A stretch of DNA of 44,913 bases from Rugamonas fusca (GTDB lineage Bacteria; Pseudomonadota; Gammaproteobacteria; Burkholderiales; Burkholderiaceae_D), in contig NZ_JACEZS010000034.1 of NCBI RefSeq assembly GCF_014042365.1, forward strand, positions 1 to 44,913. The letters are read 5' to 3'. Position numbers and translations under genes: made by a program. Positions 8,505-16,700 of the stretch are shown here, piece after piece. A model generated the notes under the pieces. The model worked only from the letters and a program-made list of their open reading frames with translations. It was not told where the DNA came from and did not search any database. Position 1 is the stretch's first letter; each line of letters starts with the position of its first letter.

Positions 8505-11369
8505 ATGGAACAGATCCGCATCCGCGGCGCCCGCACGCACAACCTCAAGAACATCAATCTCGACCTGCCGCGCAACAAGCTGATCGTCATCACCGGCCTG
8601 TCCGGCTCGGGCAAGTCCTCGCTGGCGTTCGACACGCTGTATGCCGAGGGCCAGCGCCGCTACGTGGAATCGCTGTCGGCCTACGCGCGCCAGTTCCTGC
8701 AGCTGATGGAAAAGCCGGACGTGGACTTGATCGAAGGCTTGTCGCCCGCCATCTCGATCGAGCAGAAAGCCACCTCGCATAATCCGCGCTCGACCGTGGG
8801 CACGGTGACGGAAATCCACGACTACCTGCGTCTGTTGTACGCGCGCGTGGGCACGCCCTACTGCCCCGACCACCCGGAACAGCCGCTGGCGGCCCAGTCC
8901 GTCTCGCAGATGGTGGACGCCGTGCTGGCCATGCCCGAAGGCACCAAACTGATGATCCTGGCGCCGGTGGTGGCCAACCGCAAGGGCGAGCACGCCGACC
9001 TGTTCGAGCAGATGCAGGCCCAGGGCTTCGTGCGCTTCCGCGTGCAGAGCGGCACCCACGACGCCAGGATCCACGAGGTGGACAACCTGCCCAAGCTGAA
9101 GAAAACGGAAAAGCACACCATCGACGTGGTGGTGGACCGGGTCAAGGTGAACGCCGAGCTCAAGCAGCGGCTGGCGGAAAGCTTCGAGACGGCGCTGCGC
9201 CTGGCCGACGGCCGCGCCGTGGCGCTGGAAATGGACACTGGCCACGAGCACGTCTATTCCAACAAGTTCGCCTGCAATGTGTGCGGCTATTCGCTGCAGG
9301 AACTGGAGCCGCGCCTGTTCTCGTTCAACAACCCGATGGGCGCCTGCCCCGAGTGCGACGGCCTGGGCCACATCGAGTTCTTCGACCCCAAGCGCATCGT
9401 CGCCTTCCCCAATCTGTCGCTGGCGTCGGGCGCCGTCAAGGGCTGGGACCGCCGCAACCAGTTCTACTTCCAGATGCTGTCCAACCTGGCCGCGTTCTAC
9501 GAGTTCGACCTCGACCTGCCGTTCGAGCAATTGCCGGCCGCGGCCCAGCAGGTGATCCTGCACGGCTCGGGCAAGCAGCTGATCCCGTTCGCCTACGTGA
9601 ACGAGCGCGGCCGTACCGTGATCAAGGAACACACCTTCGAAGGCGTGGTCACCAACCTGGCGCGGCGCTACCGCGAGACGGATTCCATGGCCGTCAAGGA
9701 AGAACTGGCCAAGTTCATCAACGAGAAGAAATGCCCGTCCTGCCACGGCGCGCGCCTGCGCGTGGAAGCGCGCTACGTCAAGGTCGGCAGCGGCAAGCAG
9801 GAAAAGGCCATCTACGAGATCGCGGAAAAGCCGCTGCGCGACACGCTGTCGTTCTTCGAACAACTGAAACTGAAGGGCGCCAAGAAGGACATCGCCGACC
9901 GCGTGATCAAGGAAATCGTCTCGCGCCTGAAGTTCCTCAACAACGTCGGCCTCGATTATTTGTCGCTCGACCGCAGCGCCGACACGCTGTCGGGCGGCGA
10001 AGCGCAGCGCATCCGCCTCGCATCCCAGATCGGCTCCGGCCTGACGGGCGTGATGTACGTGCTCGACGAACCGTCGATCGGCCTGCACCAGCGCGACAAC
10101 GACCGCCTGATCGACACCCTCAAGCACTTGCGCGACATCGGCAACAGCGTGCTGGTGGTCGAGCACGACGAGGACGCCATCCGCACGGCCGACTTCATCG
10201 TCGACATGGGCAAGGGCGCCGGCGTGCATGGCGGCGACGTGATCGCGCAAGGCAGCCTGAAGGACATCCTGAAGAACAAGCAATCGCTGACGGCCCAGTA
10301 CCTGAACGGCACGCTCAAGATCGCCGTGCCGGAGCAGCGCCACGCGGCCGATCCGCACCGCCAGCTGGTCATCACTGGCGCCACCGGCAACAACCTCAAG
10401 AACGTCACGCTCGATCTGCCAGTGGGCCTGATGACGTGCGTGACGGGCGTGTCCGGTTCCGGCAAGTCCTCGCTGATCAACGACACGCTGTACCCGGCCC
10501 TGTCGCGCCACCTGTACGGCTCGCAGACGGAACCGTCGCCGCACGACAGCATCAGCGGCCTCGAACATTTCGACAAGGTGATCGCCGTCGACCAGGCCCC
10601 GATCGGCCGCACGCCGCGTTCCAACCCGGCCACCTACACGGGCCTGTTCACGCCCATCCGCGACCTGTTCGCCACCGTGCCCATGGCCAAGGAACGGGGC
10701 TACAGCGCGGGCCGCTTCTCGTTCAACGTCAAGGGTGGGCGCTGCGAGGCGTGCCAGGGCGATGGCGTGATCAAGGTCGAGATGCACTTCCTGCCGGACG
10801 TGTACGTGCCGTGCGACGTCTGCCACGGCAAGCGCTACAACCGCGAAACGCTGGAAGTGCAGTACAAGGGCAAGAACATCACGGAAATCCTCGACATGAC
10901 GGTGGAGGACGCGCACGAGTTCTTCAAGCCGGTGCCGCTGATCGCCCGCAAGCTGCACACGCTGCTGGACGTGGGCCTGGGCTACATCAAGCTGGGGCAA
11001 AGCGCCACCACCTTGTCGGGCGGCGAGGCGCAACGCGTCAAGCTGTCGCTGGAACTGTCCAAGCGCGACACGGGCCGTACCCTGTACATCCTGGACGAGC
11101 CGACCACGGGCCTGCACTTCCACGACATCGACCTGCTGCTGAAAGTGATCCACCGCCTGCGCGACCAGGGCAACACCTTGGTCATCATCGAGCACAACCT
11201 GGACGTGATCAAGACGGCCGACTGGATCGTCGACCTGGGGCCGGAAGGCGGGGCCGGCGGCGGTCAGATCATCGCCAGCGGCACGCCGGAGGAGGTGGCG
11301 GCCAACCCGGCCAGCGTGACGGGCAAGTACCTGCAGCCGCTGCTCGAGAGCAAAGCCAAGGGCAAATAA
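8505..11369 (+). CDS. uvrA: Excinuclease ABC subunit A
   Basis: 954 residues; damage-recognition ATPase of nucleotide excision repair. The frame extends to 8439, but homology begins at ATG 8505 (MEQIRIRGARTHNLKNINLD). There are two ABC ATPase halves: Walker A GLSGSGKSS at 31-39 and GVSGSGKSS starting near 648, with signatures LSGGEAQRIRLA and LSGGEAQRVKLS. Zinc modules CNVC...CPEC and CEAC...CDVC are intact. It follows the LexA box shared with ssb. No clear terminator follows; instead transcription would enter the GC-rich duplication at 11438. Confidence 0.98.
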   Translation: MEQIRIRGARTHNLKNINLDLPRNKLIVITGLSGSGKSSLAFDTLYAEGQRRYVESLSAYARQFLQLMEKPDVDLIEGLSPAISIEQKATSHNPRSTVGTVTEIHDYLRLLYARVGTPYCPDHPEQPLAAQSVSQMVDAVLAMPEGTKLMILAPVVANRKGEHADLFEQMQAQGFVRFRVQSGTHDARIHEVDNLPKLKKTEKHTIDVVVDRVKVNAELKQRLAESFETALRLADGRAVALEMDTGHEHVYSNKFACNVCGYSLQELEPRLFSFNNPMGACPECDGLGHIEFFDPKRIVAFPNLSLASGAVKGWDRRNQFYFQMLSNLAAFYEFDLDLPFEQLPAAAQQVILHGSGKQLIPFAYVNERGRTVIKEHTFEGVVTNLARRYRETDSMAVKEELAKFINEKKCPSCHGARLRVEARYVKVGSGKQEKAIYEIAEKPLRDTLSFFEQLKLKGAKKDIADRVIKEIVSRLKFLNNVGLDYLSLDRSADTLSGGEAQRIRLASQIGSGLTGVMYVLDEPSIGLHQRDNDRLIDTLKHLRDIGNSVLVVEHDEDAIRTADFIVDMGKGAGVHGGDVIAQGSLKDILKNKQSLTAQYLNGTLKIAVPEQRHAADPHRQLVITGATGNNLKNVTLDLPVGLMTCVTGVSGSGKSSLINDTLYPALSRHLYGSQTEPSPHDSISGLEHFDKVIAVDQAPIGRTPRSNPATYTGLFTPIRDLFATVPMAKERGYSAGRFSFNVKGGRCEACQGDGVIKVEMHFLPDVYVPCDVCHGKRYNRETLEVQYKGKNITEILDMTVEDAHEFFKPVPLIARKLHTLLDVGLGYIKLGQSATTLSGGEAQRVKLSLELSKRDTGRTLYILDEPTTGLHFHDIDLLLKVIHRLRDQGNTLVIIEHNLDVIKTADWIVDLGPEGGAGGGQIIASGTPEEVAANPASVTGKYLQPLLESKAKGK

Positions 11370-11801
11370 AGGCGACTGGCGCGCAGCGCAAGCGCACCGG
11401 GCGACGGCCTCGCAGCGCCGCAAGGGAATTGCCCGCGGCGCCACCGGGGACTGCCCCCAGCGCCACATTGCCACCTGCAGCCCGCGCCGCTGAACCGCAG
11501 GGGCTGTCCCCTCAGCCCGGGGCCGCCGTGCACCGGGGACAGCCCCCCGCGTTGCCGCAGGCCCCCGCCCATGCCGCTGGCCCCGGGTCAGTCCCCTCCG
11601 TCCGCGACACCGTCCATAAGGGACAGCCCCCCGCACCTAGGGGCAGGCCCGGGCGCCACGGGGGACGGACCCCGGCGCCACATTGCCATCCGCAGCCCGC
11701 GCAGCTGAACCGCAGGGTCTGTCCCCCAGCCACGGCCGCCGCGCACCGGGGCCAGACCCTCGATCCGCCGCTGGCCCCTGCCCCAGCCGCTGGGCCTGAG
11801 G
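11370..11801. other. 432-bp gap filled by G/C-rich repeats
   Basis: There is no gene between the uvrA stop and the isomerase stop. The region is almost entirely the duplicated element described at 11438-11817. Open frames across it (for example 11264-11572 minus) reflect composition, not coding. Confidence 0.7.
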
Positions 11802-11817
11802 TCAGTCCCCTCCGTCC
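11438..11817. repeat. 215-bp tandem duplication rich in GGGGACAG/CTGTCCCC motifs
   Basis: GCGCCACCGGGGA at 11438 is matched by GCGCCACGGGGGA at 11653. GCGCCACATTGCCA occurs at 11460 and 11675. GTCAGTCCCCTCCGTCC ends at 11603 and 11817. So two diverged copies lie head to tail. Each carries several short palindrome-like motifs around GGG-ACAG/TCAG-CCC. The second copy covers the stop codon and last codons of the isomerase gene. Confidence 0.75.
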
Positions 11818-12431
11818 ACGCCAACTTGCGGCGCCGGCTGCTTCATCACCAGCGCCAGCTGGTCAAGCCGGTCGAAGCCCCAGAACGATTCGCCATCCAC
11901 GATCATGAACGGCACGCCGAACACGCCTTGCGCGATGGCGTCCTCGCTGGCCTGCCTGAACGCGGCCTTGACGGCCTCATCCTCCAACGCCGCCAGCAAC
12001 GGGGCCCGCGCCACGCCCATGCCGCTGGCGATCCCGGCCAGCACCTCATGGTCATTGATGTCCACCCCATCGCTGAAGTAGGCGGTGAAGCAGGTGCGCG
12101 CGAACGCGGCGGCCGTGTCCTCGCCATGGCTGGCGGCCAGCCACGTCATGGCGCGGCCCGGCGCCAGCAACAGCTTCGGGAAGCCAGGCGGCAAGCGGAA
12201 CGGGATACCCGCCAGCCGGGCACTGCGCTCCAGGTCTTGCTGGACGTACTGCCATTTCATCGGCACGAAGGGCGTCAGCTGGGTGCCGGCCGCCTTGCTC
12301 AATACCGTCATCAGCACCGGCTTCCAGCGCACCTTGCGCCCGTGGGCGGCGGCCAGCCGTTCGATGCGGGTCGAGGCCAGGTAGGCATACGGCGAAACAA
12401 AGTCAAAATAGAAATCGATATCAGTGCTCAT
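11802..12431 (-). CDS. 2-hydroxychromene-2-carboxylate isomerase family protein (DsbA fold)
   Basis: 209 residues. It matches the HCCA isomerase/kappa-GST family: IDFYFDFVSPYAYLAS at the N-terminus, with SPY where DsbA has CxxC, and GVFGVPFMIVDGESFWGFDRLDQL near the C-terminus (cis-Pro loop GVP). These enzymes use glutathione to isomerise aromatic-degradation intermediates, but many members have unknown substrates. The ATG is 2 bp after the stop of a 38-codon ORF whose last codons contain GGAGG, so the two are translationally coupled. The last residues (VGVDGGD) are encoded inside a repeated element. It is probably controlled by the TetR protein encoded at 12622-13236. Confidence 0.9.
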   Translation of the reverse strand: MSTDIDFYFDFVSPYAYLASTRIERLAAAHGRKVRWKPVLMTVLSKAAGTQLTPFVPMKWQYVQQDLERSARLAGIPFRLPPGFPKLLLAPGRAMTWLAASHGEDTAAAFARTCFTAYFSDGVDINDHEVLAGIASGMGVARAPLLAALEDEAVKAAFRQASEDAIAQGVFGVPFMIVDGESFWGFDRLDQLALVMKQPAPQVGVDGGD

Positions 12432-12433
12432 GG

Positions 12434-12550
12434 TCAGCCTCCAGGGAAAAAGTCGTCATTACTATCGGGTAGGGCGCGCAGCAACGCCACCAGGCCTCGG
12501 GGCCAGGCAAGGTAGAGCGCGACGGGGACAAGCAGCAGCAAGAAACTCAT
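12434..12550 (-). CDS. 38-residue membrane microprotein
   Basis: ATG at 12548-12550, stop TGA at 12434-12436. The product begins MSFLLLLVPVALYLAWPRGL and ends in a short acidic tail (DSNDDFFPGG). A hydrophobic stretch at about 3-19 predicts one membrane span. An excellent AAGGAGG lies 5 bases before the ATG, and the ORF's own 3' end supplies the ribosome site of the isomerase gene. It could be a real microprotein, or a leader ORF whose main purpose is coupling; the sequence cannot separate these. Confidence 0.75.
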   Translation of the reverse strand: MSFLLLLVPVALYLAWPRGLVALLRALPDSNDDFFPGG

Positions 12551-12562
12551 GTCAGCCTCCTT

Positions 12563-12580
12563 TTCGCACACCTGTGCGAA
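12563..12580. promoter_or_regulatory. Palindromic operator upstream of the microprotein-isomerase operon
   Basis: TTCGCACA-CC-TGTGCGAA is a perfect 8+8 inverted repeat abutting the ribosome site. The same palindrome, with one mismatch, stands before the TetR gene. Confidence 0.8.
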
Positions 12581-12621
12581 ATTACAGCGAAAAAACGGCC
12601 GGACGCGGCCCGGCCCGCCGG

Positions 12622-13236
12622 TTACCCCTCGTTGAAGCTCTTGTAGGTGGAAATCAGCCGGTTGAAAGCACGCTGCGCATGGCGCAGCGCCGTATCGTCA
12701 TGCAGGAAACGGGTATCGTGCAGCAAGCCCACGATCAGGCTGTAGATCTCGTACACCAGTTGTTCCGGGTCCGTGTCGGGCCGCAACTGACCCGCTTCCA
12801 TGGCCTGGACTATGGTCTTGCGCAGCGACGCGCGCCACGCCTGCGCGCCCTTGGCCAGCCGGTCGCGCAGCGGGCCGGGCTGGTCGTCGAACTCGAAGGC
12901 GCCGGCCGTGTACAGGCAGGAATGCAGCACCACGCCATCGCAGATACGGCGCATCCAGTTGGCCACCATGGCCGTCAAGCGGGGCAGGCCGCGCGGCAGT
13001 TCCAGCGTGGGCAGGAAGATGTCGGCCGCGAAACGGCGGTCGTACTCATCGAGCACGGCTTCCTGCAACGCCTCCAGCGAGCCGACGCGGGAAAACACGC
13101 CGCTCTTGCTGATGCCGGTACGCTTGGCGATCTCGCCCAGCGACAGCTTGCCGATGCCTTCGGCGGCCGCCATGGCGCACCCGGCCGCGACGATGGCGGC
13201 AAAGGTGGCTTCGCTTTTGGCGGTCAAGGTATCCAT
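12622..13236 (-). CDS. TetR/AcrR family transcriptional regulator
   Basis: 204 residues. The N-terminal helix-turn-helix is typical: AIVAAGCAMAAAEGIGKLSL, then GEIAKRTGISKSGVFSRVGS at about 34-53. The C-terminal all-helical domain (about 75-195) would bind the inducing ligand and form the dimer. It lies upstream of the microprotein-isomerase pair on the same strand, 71 bp from the nearer operator. Matching palindromes in front of both units point to autoregulation plus control of the isomerase operon. The ligand is unknown. Confidence 0.92.
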   Translation of the reverse strand: MDTLTAKSEATFAAIVAAGCAMAAAEGIGKLSLGEIAKRTGISKSGVFSRVGSLEALQEAVLDEYDRRFAADIFLPTLELPRGLPRLTAMVANWMRRICDGVVLHSCLYTAGAFEFDDQPGPLRDRLAKGAQAWRASLRKTIVQAMEAGQLRPDTDPEQLVYEIYSLIVGLLHDTRFLHDDTALRHAQRAFNRLISTYKSFNEG

Positions 13237-13246
13237 GCGGCGCAGT

Positions 13247-13264
13247 TTAGCACACCTGTGCGAA
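13247..13264. promoter_or_regulatory. Operator upstream of the TetR gene
   Basis: TTAGCACA-CC-TGTGCGAA is the same palindrome as at 12563-12580 with a single change in the left arm. It lies 10 bp before the TetR start codon. Confidence 0.78.
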
Positions 13265-13284
13265 ATTCACACAATGAAAAATCA

Positions 13285-13366
13285 GGGACGTAACACTATT
13301 TTTCCAGCTAGAAAAACCGTGTTACGTCCCCGATTTTGCGCATTGGGAATATGGTGTTACGTCCCC
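13285..13366. repeat. Triple GGGACGTAACAC element with inverted arms
   Basis: GGGACGTAACAC at 13285-13296 faces GTGTTACGTCCC at 13319-13330, with inner arms TTTTTC/GAAAAA, forming a hairpin. A third copy in the second orientation lies at 13354-13366. It sits between the TetR promoter and the pckG terminator and looks like a dispersed intergenic palindrome family. Confidence 0.7.
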
Positions 13367-13369
13367 GGT

Positions 13370-13397
13370 AAAAAAAGCGCGCCGCAGGGGCGCGCTT
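13370..13397 (-). terminator. Rho-independent terminator of pckG
   Basis: AAGCGCGCC pairs with GGCGCGCTT around a 5-base loop. On the minus strand a seven-T run follows. It is about 25 bp past the pckG stop. Confidence 0.88.
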
Positions 13398-13422
13398 GGC
13401 GGGGATGCCGTCAGTCGCTGAC

Positions 13423-15276
13423 TCAGCCGTTCAGGCGCTGCTCCAGCTTGGCCATGTTGTCCTTCAGCTCTTGCGGCAGGTGGTAGGCCAGCTTCTCGAA
13501 CAGCTCGGCGTGCAGCTTCAGTTCTTCACGCCATGCGTCCTTGTCGATCGAGGTGATGGTCTCGAACTCTTCCGGCGAGAACGGCAGGCCTTCCCAGTGG
13601 ATGTCGCCAAAGCGCGGGGTCACGCCGAACAGGTTTTCCACGCCGCCAGCCTGGCCTTCCAGGCGTTCCAGCATCCACTTCAGCACGCGCATGTTGTCGC
13701 CGAAGCCGGGCCAGACGAAGTGGCCCTGCTCGTCGGTGCGGAACCAGTTGACGCAGTAGATCTTCGGTGCGGCGGCACCCAGCTTGGCGCCCATGTCCAG
13801 CCAGTGCTGGAAGTAGTCGCTCATGTTGTAGCCCATGAATGGCAGCATGGCGAACGGGTCGCGGCGCACCACGCCCATCTGGCCGGCGGCGGCGGCCGTC
13901 GTCTCGGAACCCATGGTGGCGGCCATGTACACGCCTTCGATCCAGTTGCGCGCTTCCGTCACCAGCGGCACGGTGGTGGAACGGCGGCCGCCGAAGATGA
14001 AGGCCGAGATCGGCACACCGGCCGGGTCGTCCCAGGCCGGGTCGATCACGGGGTTCTGGGTCGAGGCCACGGTGAAGCGGGCGTTCGGGTGGGCGGCCTT
14101 GGTGCCGGAGGCCGGCGTCCAGTCCTTGCCCTGCCAGTCGATCAGGTGCGCCGGCGCTTCCTTGGTCAAGCCTTCCCACCACACGTCGCCATCGTCGGTC
14201 AGGGCGACGTTGGTGAAGATGGTGTTCTCGTGCAGGCAGGCCATGCAGTTCGAGTTGGTCTTGGTGTTGGTGCCGGGGGCCACGCCGAAGTAGCCCGCTT
14301 CCGGGTTGATGGCGTACAGGCGGCCGTCGGCGCCCGGCTTGATCCAGGCGATGTCGTCGCCGATGGTGGTCACTTTCCAGCCATTGAAGGTGGCCGGCGG
14401 GATCATCATCGAGAAGTTGGTCTTGCCGCAGGCCGAGGGGAAGGCGGCCGCCACGTAGTGCTTCTTGCCTTCGGGCGATTCCACGCCCAGGATCAGCATG
14501 TGCTCGGCCAGCCAGCCGTGGCCGCCGGCCTTGGCTTCCTTGTGGCCCATGGTGGAGGCGATGCGCAGCGCGAAGCACTTCTTGCCCAGCAGCGCGTTGC
14601 CGCCGTAGCCGGAACCGAACGACCAGATTTCGCGCGTTTCAGGGAAGTGCACGATGTACTTGGTGGCGTTGCAGGGCCAGGCCACATCCTTCTGGCCCGC
14701 CTTCAGTGGCGCGCCCACGCTGTGCACGCATGGCACGAAGGGACCGTCTTCGCCCAGCACGTCGTACACGGCGCGGCCCATGCGGGTCATCACTTTCATG
14801 TTGACGGCCACGTAGGGCGAGTCGGACAGTTCCACGCCGATGTGGGCGATCGGCGAACCGAGCGGGCCCATCGAGAACGGGATCACGTACATGGTGCGGC
14901 CGGCCATGCAGCCGTCGAACAGGCCGTTCAGGGTGGCGCGCATTTCGCCCGGTTCCATCCAGTTGTTGGTGGGACCGGCTTCTTCCTTGGTGGCCGAGCA
15001 GATGAAGGTGCGGTCTTCCACGCGCGCCACGTCGGTCGGGTCCGAGCAGGCCAGGTAGGAGTTCGGACGCTTTTCCTGGCTCAGGCGTTTCATGGTGCCG
15101 GCGGCCACCATCTCGGCGCACAGGCGGTCATATTCCTCTTGCGTGCCATCGCACCAGTAGATACGATCGGGTTTGGTCAAAGCGGCAACATCGGCCACCC
15201 AATTAATCAATTTTTGCTGCTTGATGTAAGCTGGGACGTTCAATGCAGCAACGCCACCCATCACGGGCTGATTCAT
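13423..15276 (-). CDS. pckG: Phosphoenolpyruvate carboxykinase (GTP)
   Basis: 617 residues, the usual length. It converts oxaloacetate and GTP to PEP, CO2 and GDP at the entry to gluconeogenesis. Diagnostic motifs of the GTP class are visible: the PEPCK-specific P-loop FPSACGKTNFSMM (Lys about 285), SFGSGYGGNALLGKKCFALR, IGDDIAWIKPGADGRLYAINPEAGYFGVAPGTN with its metal-binding Asp, and NWFRTDEQG near 490-510. GGAGG lies 4-5 bases before the ATG. It is monocistronic, with its own terminator. Confidence 0.97.
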   Translation of the reverse strand: MNQPVMGGVAALNVPAYIKQQKLINWVADVAALTKPDRIYWCDGTQEEYDRLCAEMVAAGTMKRLSQEKRPNSYLACSDPTDVARVEDRTFICSATKEEAGPTNNWMEPGEMRATLNGLFDGCMAGRTMYVIPFSMGPLGSPIAHIGVELSDSPYVAVNMKVMTRMGRAVYDVLGEDGPFVPCVHSVGAPLKAGQKDVAWPCNATKYIVHFPETREIWSFGSGYGGNALLGKKCFALRIASTMGHKEAKAGGHGWLAEHMLILGVESPEGKKHYVAAAFPSACGKTNFSMMIPPATFNGWKVTTIGDDIAWIKPGADGRLYAINPEAGYFGVAPGTNTKTNSNCMACLHENTIFTNVALTDDGDVWWEGLTKEAPAHLIDWQGKDWTPASGTKAAHPNARFTVASTQNPVIDPAWDDPAGVPISAFIFGGRRSTTVPLVTEARNWIEGVYMAATMGSETTAAAAGQMGVVRRDPFAMLPFMGYNMSDYFQHWLDMGAKLGAAAPKIYCVNWFRTDEQGHFVWPGFGDNMRVLKWMLERLEGQAGGVENLFGVTPRFGDIHWEGLPFSPEEFETITSIDKDAWREELKLHAELFEKLAYHLPQELKDNMAKLEQRLNG

Positions 15277-15650
15277 AGTACCTCCAATGCCAATAAAAGA
15301 ATTCTGGTCTAGTCCCGGCAGGCAGGATCGTCGTCAGCCGCGCACGCTTGTAGCGCGCGCCTTGTGCCAGGAAGCCATGGCGATGGTAGGCCATGTTCCG
15401 GCGGAGTCGGCGGTCATGTCGTGCGCCCCGCGCCGGCGGGGCACGCAGCCCAATCATGTGCCTGGGCTGATGGAACGTATTGCGCGGGCCCGGTGGCCAG
15501 GCCCGAAAATTAGTGGGCGATTGTACACCCGTCCACCTCGCTTTCCGACAAAAATGTAGGAGAAATGGTTGAGCAAAGTAGTAAGCTATTCCGGAAATCC
15601 CTAAACCTGTTGTTTCGCTACGAAATTCCCCACAAGATCCGCCAACTCCC
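15277..15650. other. 374-bp divergent intergenic region
   Basis: The region separates pckG (minus) from the dehydrogenase (plus) and must hold both promoters. I see no gene and no clear operator or promoter boxes. The open frame at 15203-15652 (minus) overlaps the pckG start and looks spurious. Confidence 0.5.
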
Positions 15651-16652
15651 ATGAAAATCGCAATTCTCGACGACTATCAGAATGCTACGCCCAGCCTGGA
15701 ATGCTTCAAGCTCCTCGATGGCCATGATGTCAAAGTCTTTAATAATTCGGCGCGCGGATTGGGCCAGCTGGCGATCCGCCTGGCCCCGTTCGACGCCCTG
15801 GTGCTGATCCGCGAACGCACGCCGCTGAACCGCGCGCTGCTGGCCAAACTGCCCAACCTGAAGCTGATCTCGCAGACCGGCAAGGTGGCCGGCCACATCG
15901 ACGTGGCGGCCGCCACCGAGCGCGGCATCGCCATCGCCGAAGGCGTGGGCTCGCCCACGGCGCCGGCTGAACTGACATGGGCGCTGATCATGGCCGCCAC
16001 CCGCAAGATCGTGCCCTACGCCGCCAACCTCAAGGATGGGCTGTGGCAGACGGCCTCGATCAACCCGGCCCTGAACACGCTCGGTACGGTGCTCCACGGC
16101 CGCACGCTGGCGATCTGGGGTTATGGCAAGATCGGCCAGATACTGGCCGGTTATGGCCGCGCCTTCGGCATGCGGGTGCTGGTGTGGGGCAGCCAGGCCA
16201 GCCGCGAGGCGGCCGTGCGCGATGGCAACGAGGCAGCCGGCAGCCGCGAGCATTTCTTCGAGCAGGCCGACGTGCTGAGCCTGCACTTGCGCCTGAACGA
16301 CGCCACGCGCGGCATCGTCACGGCCGAGGACCTGGCGCGCATGAAGCCCAGCGCGCTGTTCGTCAACACCAGCCGCGCCGAACTGGTGCAGCCGGAGGCG
16401 CTGGAACTGGCCTTGCCGCAAGGCCGGCCCGGCTATGCGGCGCTGGACGTGTTCACCGACGAACCGCTGCCGGCCAGCCATCCGCTGCTGCGCATGCCGG
16501 TGGTGCTGGCCACGCCCCACCTGGGCTACGTGGAAAAAGACAGCTACGAGCTGTATTTCCGCCATGCGTTCCAGAACGTGGTCGACTTCGCGGCCGGCAG
16601 CTGCGAAAAGATCCTCAACCCGGACTACCGCCAGCACGTCAAGGTGGACTGA
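15651..16652 (+). CDS. D-2-hydroxyacid dehydrogenase family protein
   Basis: 333 residues. NAD-dependent oxidoreductase of the D-isomer hydroxyacid dehydrogenase family (phosphoglycerate dehydrogenase, glyoxylate reductase and relatives). It shows the split catalytic domain (MKIAILDDYQ, LISQTGKVAGHIDVAAATER), the Rossmann motif GYGKIG near 158-163, the substrate-binding/catalytic region MKPSALFVNTSRAELV, and the C-terminal LATPHLGYVEKDSYELYF with its catalytic His. There is no ACT domain, so it is unlikely to be the main SerA. The substrate is unknown. The stop codon lies inside the first copy of an 11-bp tandem repeat. Confidence 0.92.
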   Translation: MKIAILDDYQNATPSLECFKLLDGHDVKVFNNSARGLGQLAIRLAPFDALVLIRERTPLNRALLAKLPNLKLISQTGKVAGHIDVAAATERGIAIAEGVGSPTAPAELTWALIMAATRKIVPYAANLKDGLWQTASINPALNTLGTVLHGRTLAIWGYGKIGQILAGYGRAFGMRVLVWGSQASREAAVRDGNEAAGSREHFFEQADVLSLHLRLNDATRGIVTAEDLARMKPSALFVNTSRAELVQPEALELALPQGRPGYAALDVFTDEPLPASHPLLRMPVVLATPHLGYVEKDSYELYFRHAFQNVVDFAAGSCEKILNPDYRQHVKVD

Positions 16653-16694
16653 GGGCGGACTGAGGGCGGACTGAGGGCGGACTGAGGGCGGACT
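16647..16694. repeat. Four tandem copies of an 11-bp unit
   Basis: GACTGAGGGCG is repeated perfectly at 16647, 16658, 16669 and 16680, with a partial fifth at 16691. The first copy contains the dehydrogenase stop codon. The rest fill the gap to the convergent gene at 16701. Confidence 0.95.
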
Positions 16695-16700
16695 GCACCG

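Noticed and set aside
8484..11636. 1,050-codon open frame on the minus strand across uvrA
   Set aside because: It mirrors uvrA codon positions in a high-GC gene. The sequence is His/Val/Arg/Gln-rich without any domain, while the plus strand is unambiguous UvrA.
15203..15652. 149-codon minus ORF in the pckG upstream region
   Set aside because: It overlaps the pckG start in another frame and shows no domain; likely chance.
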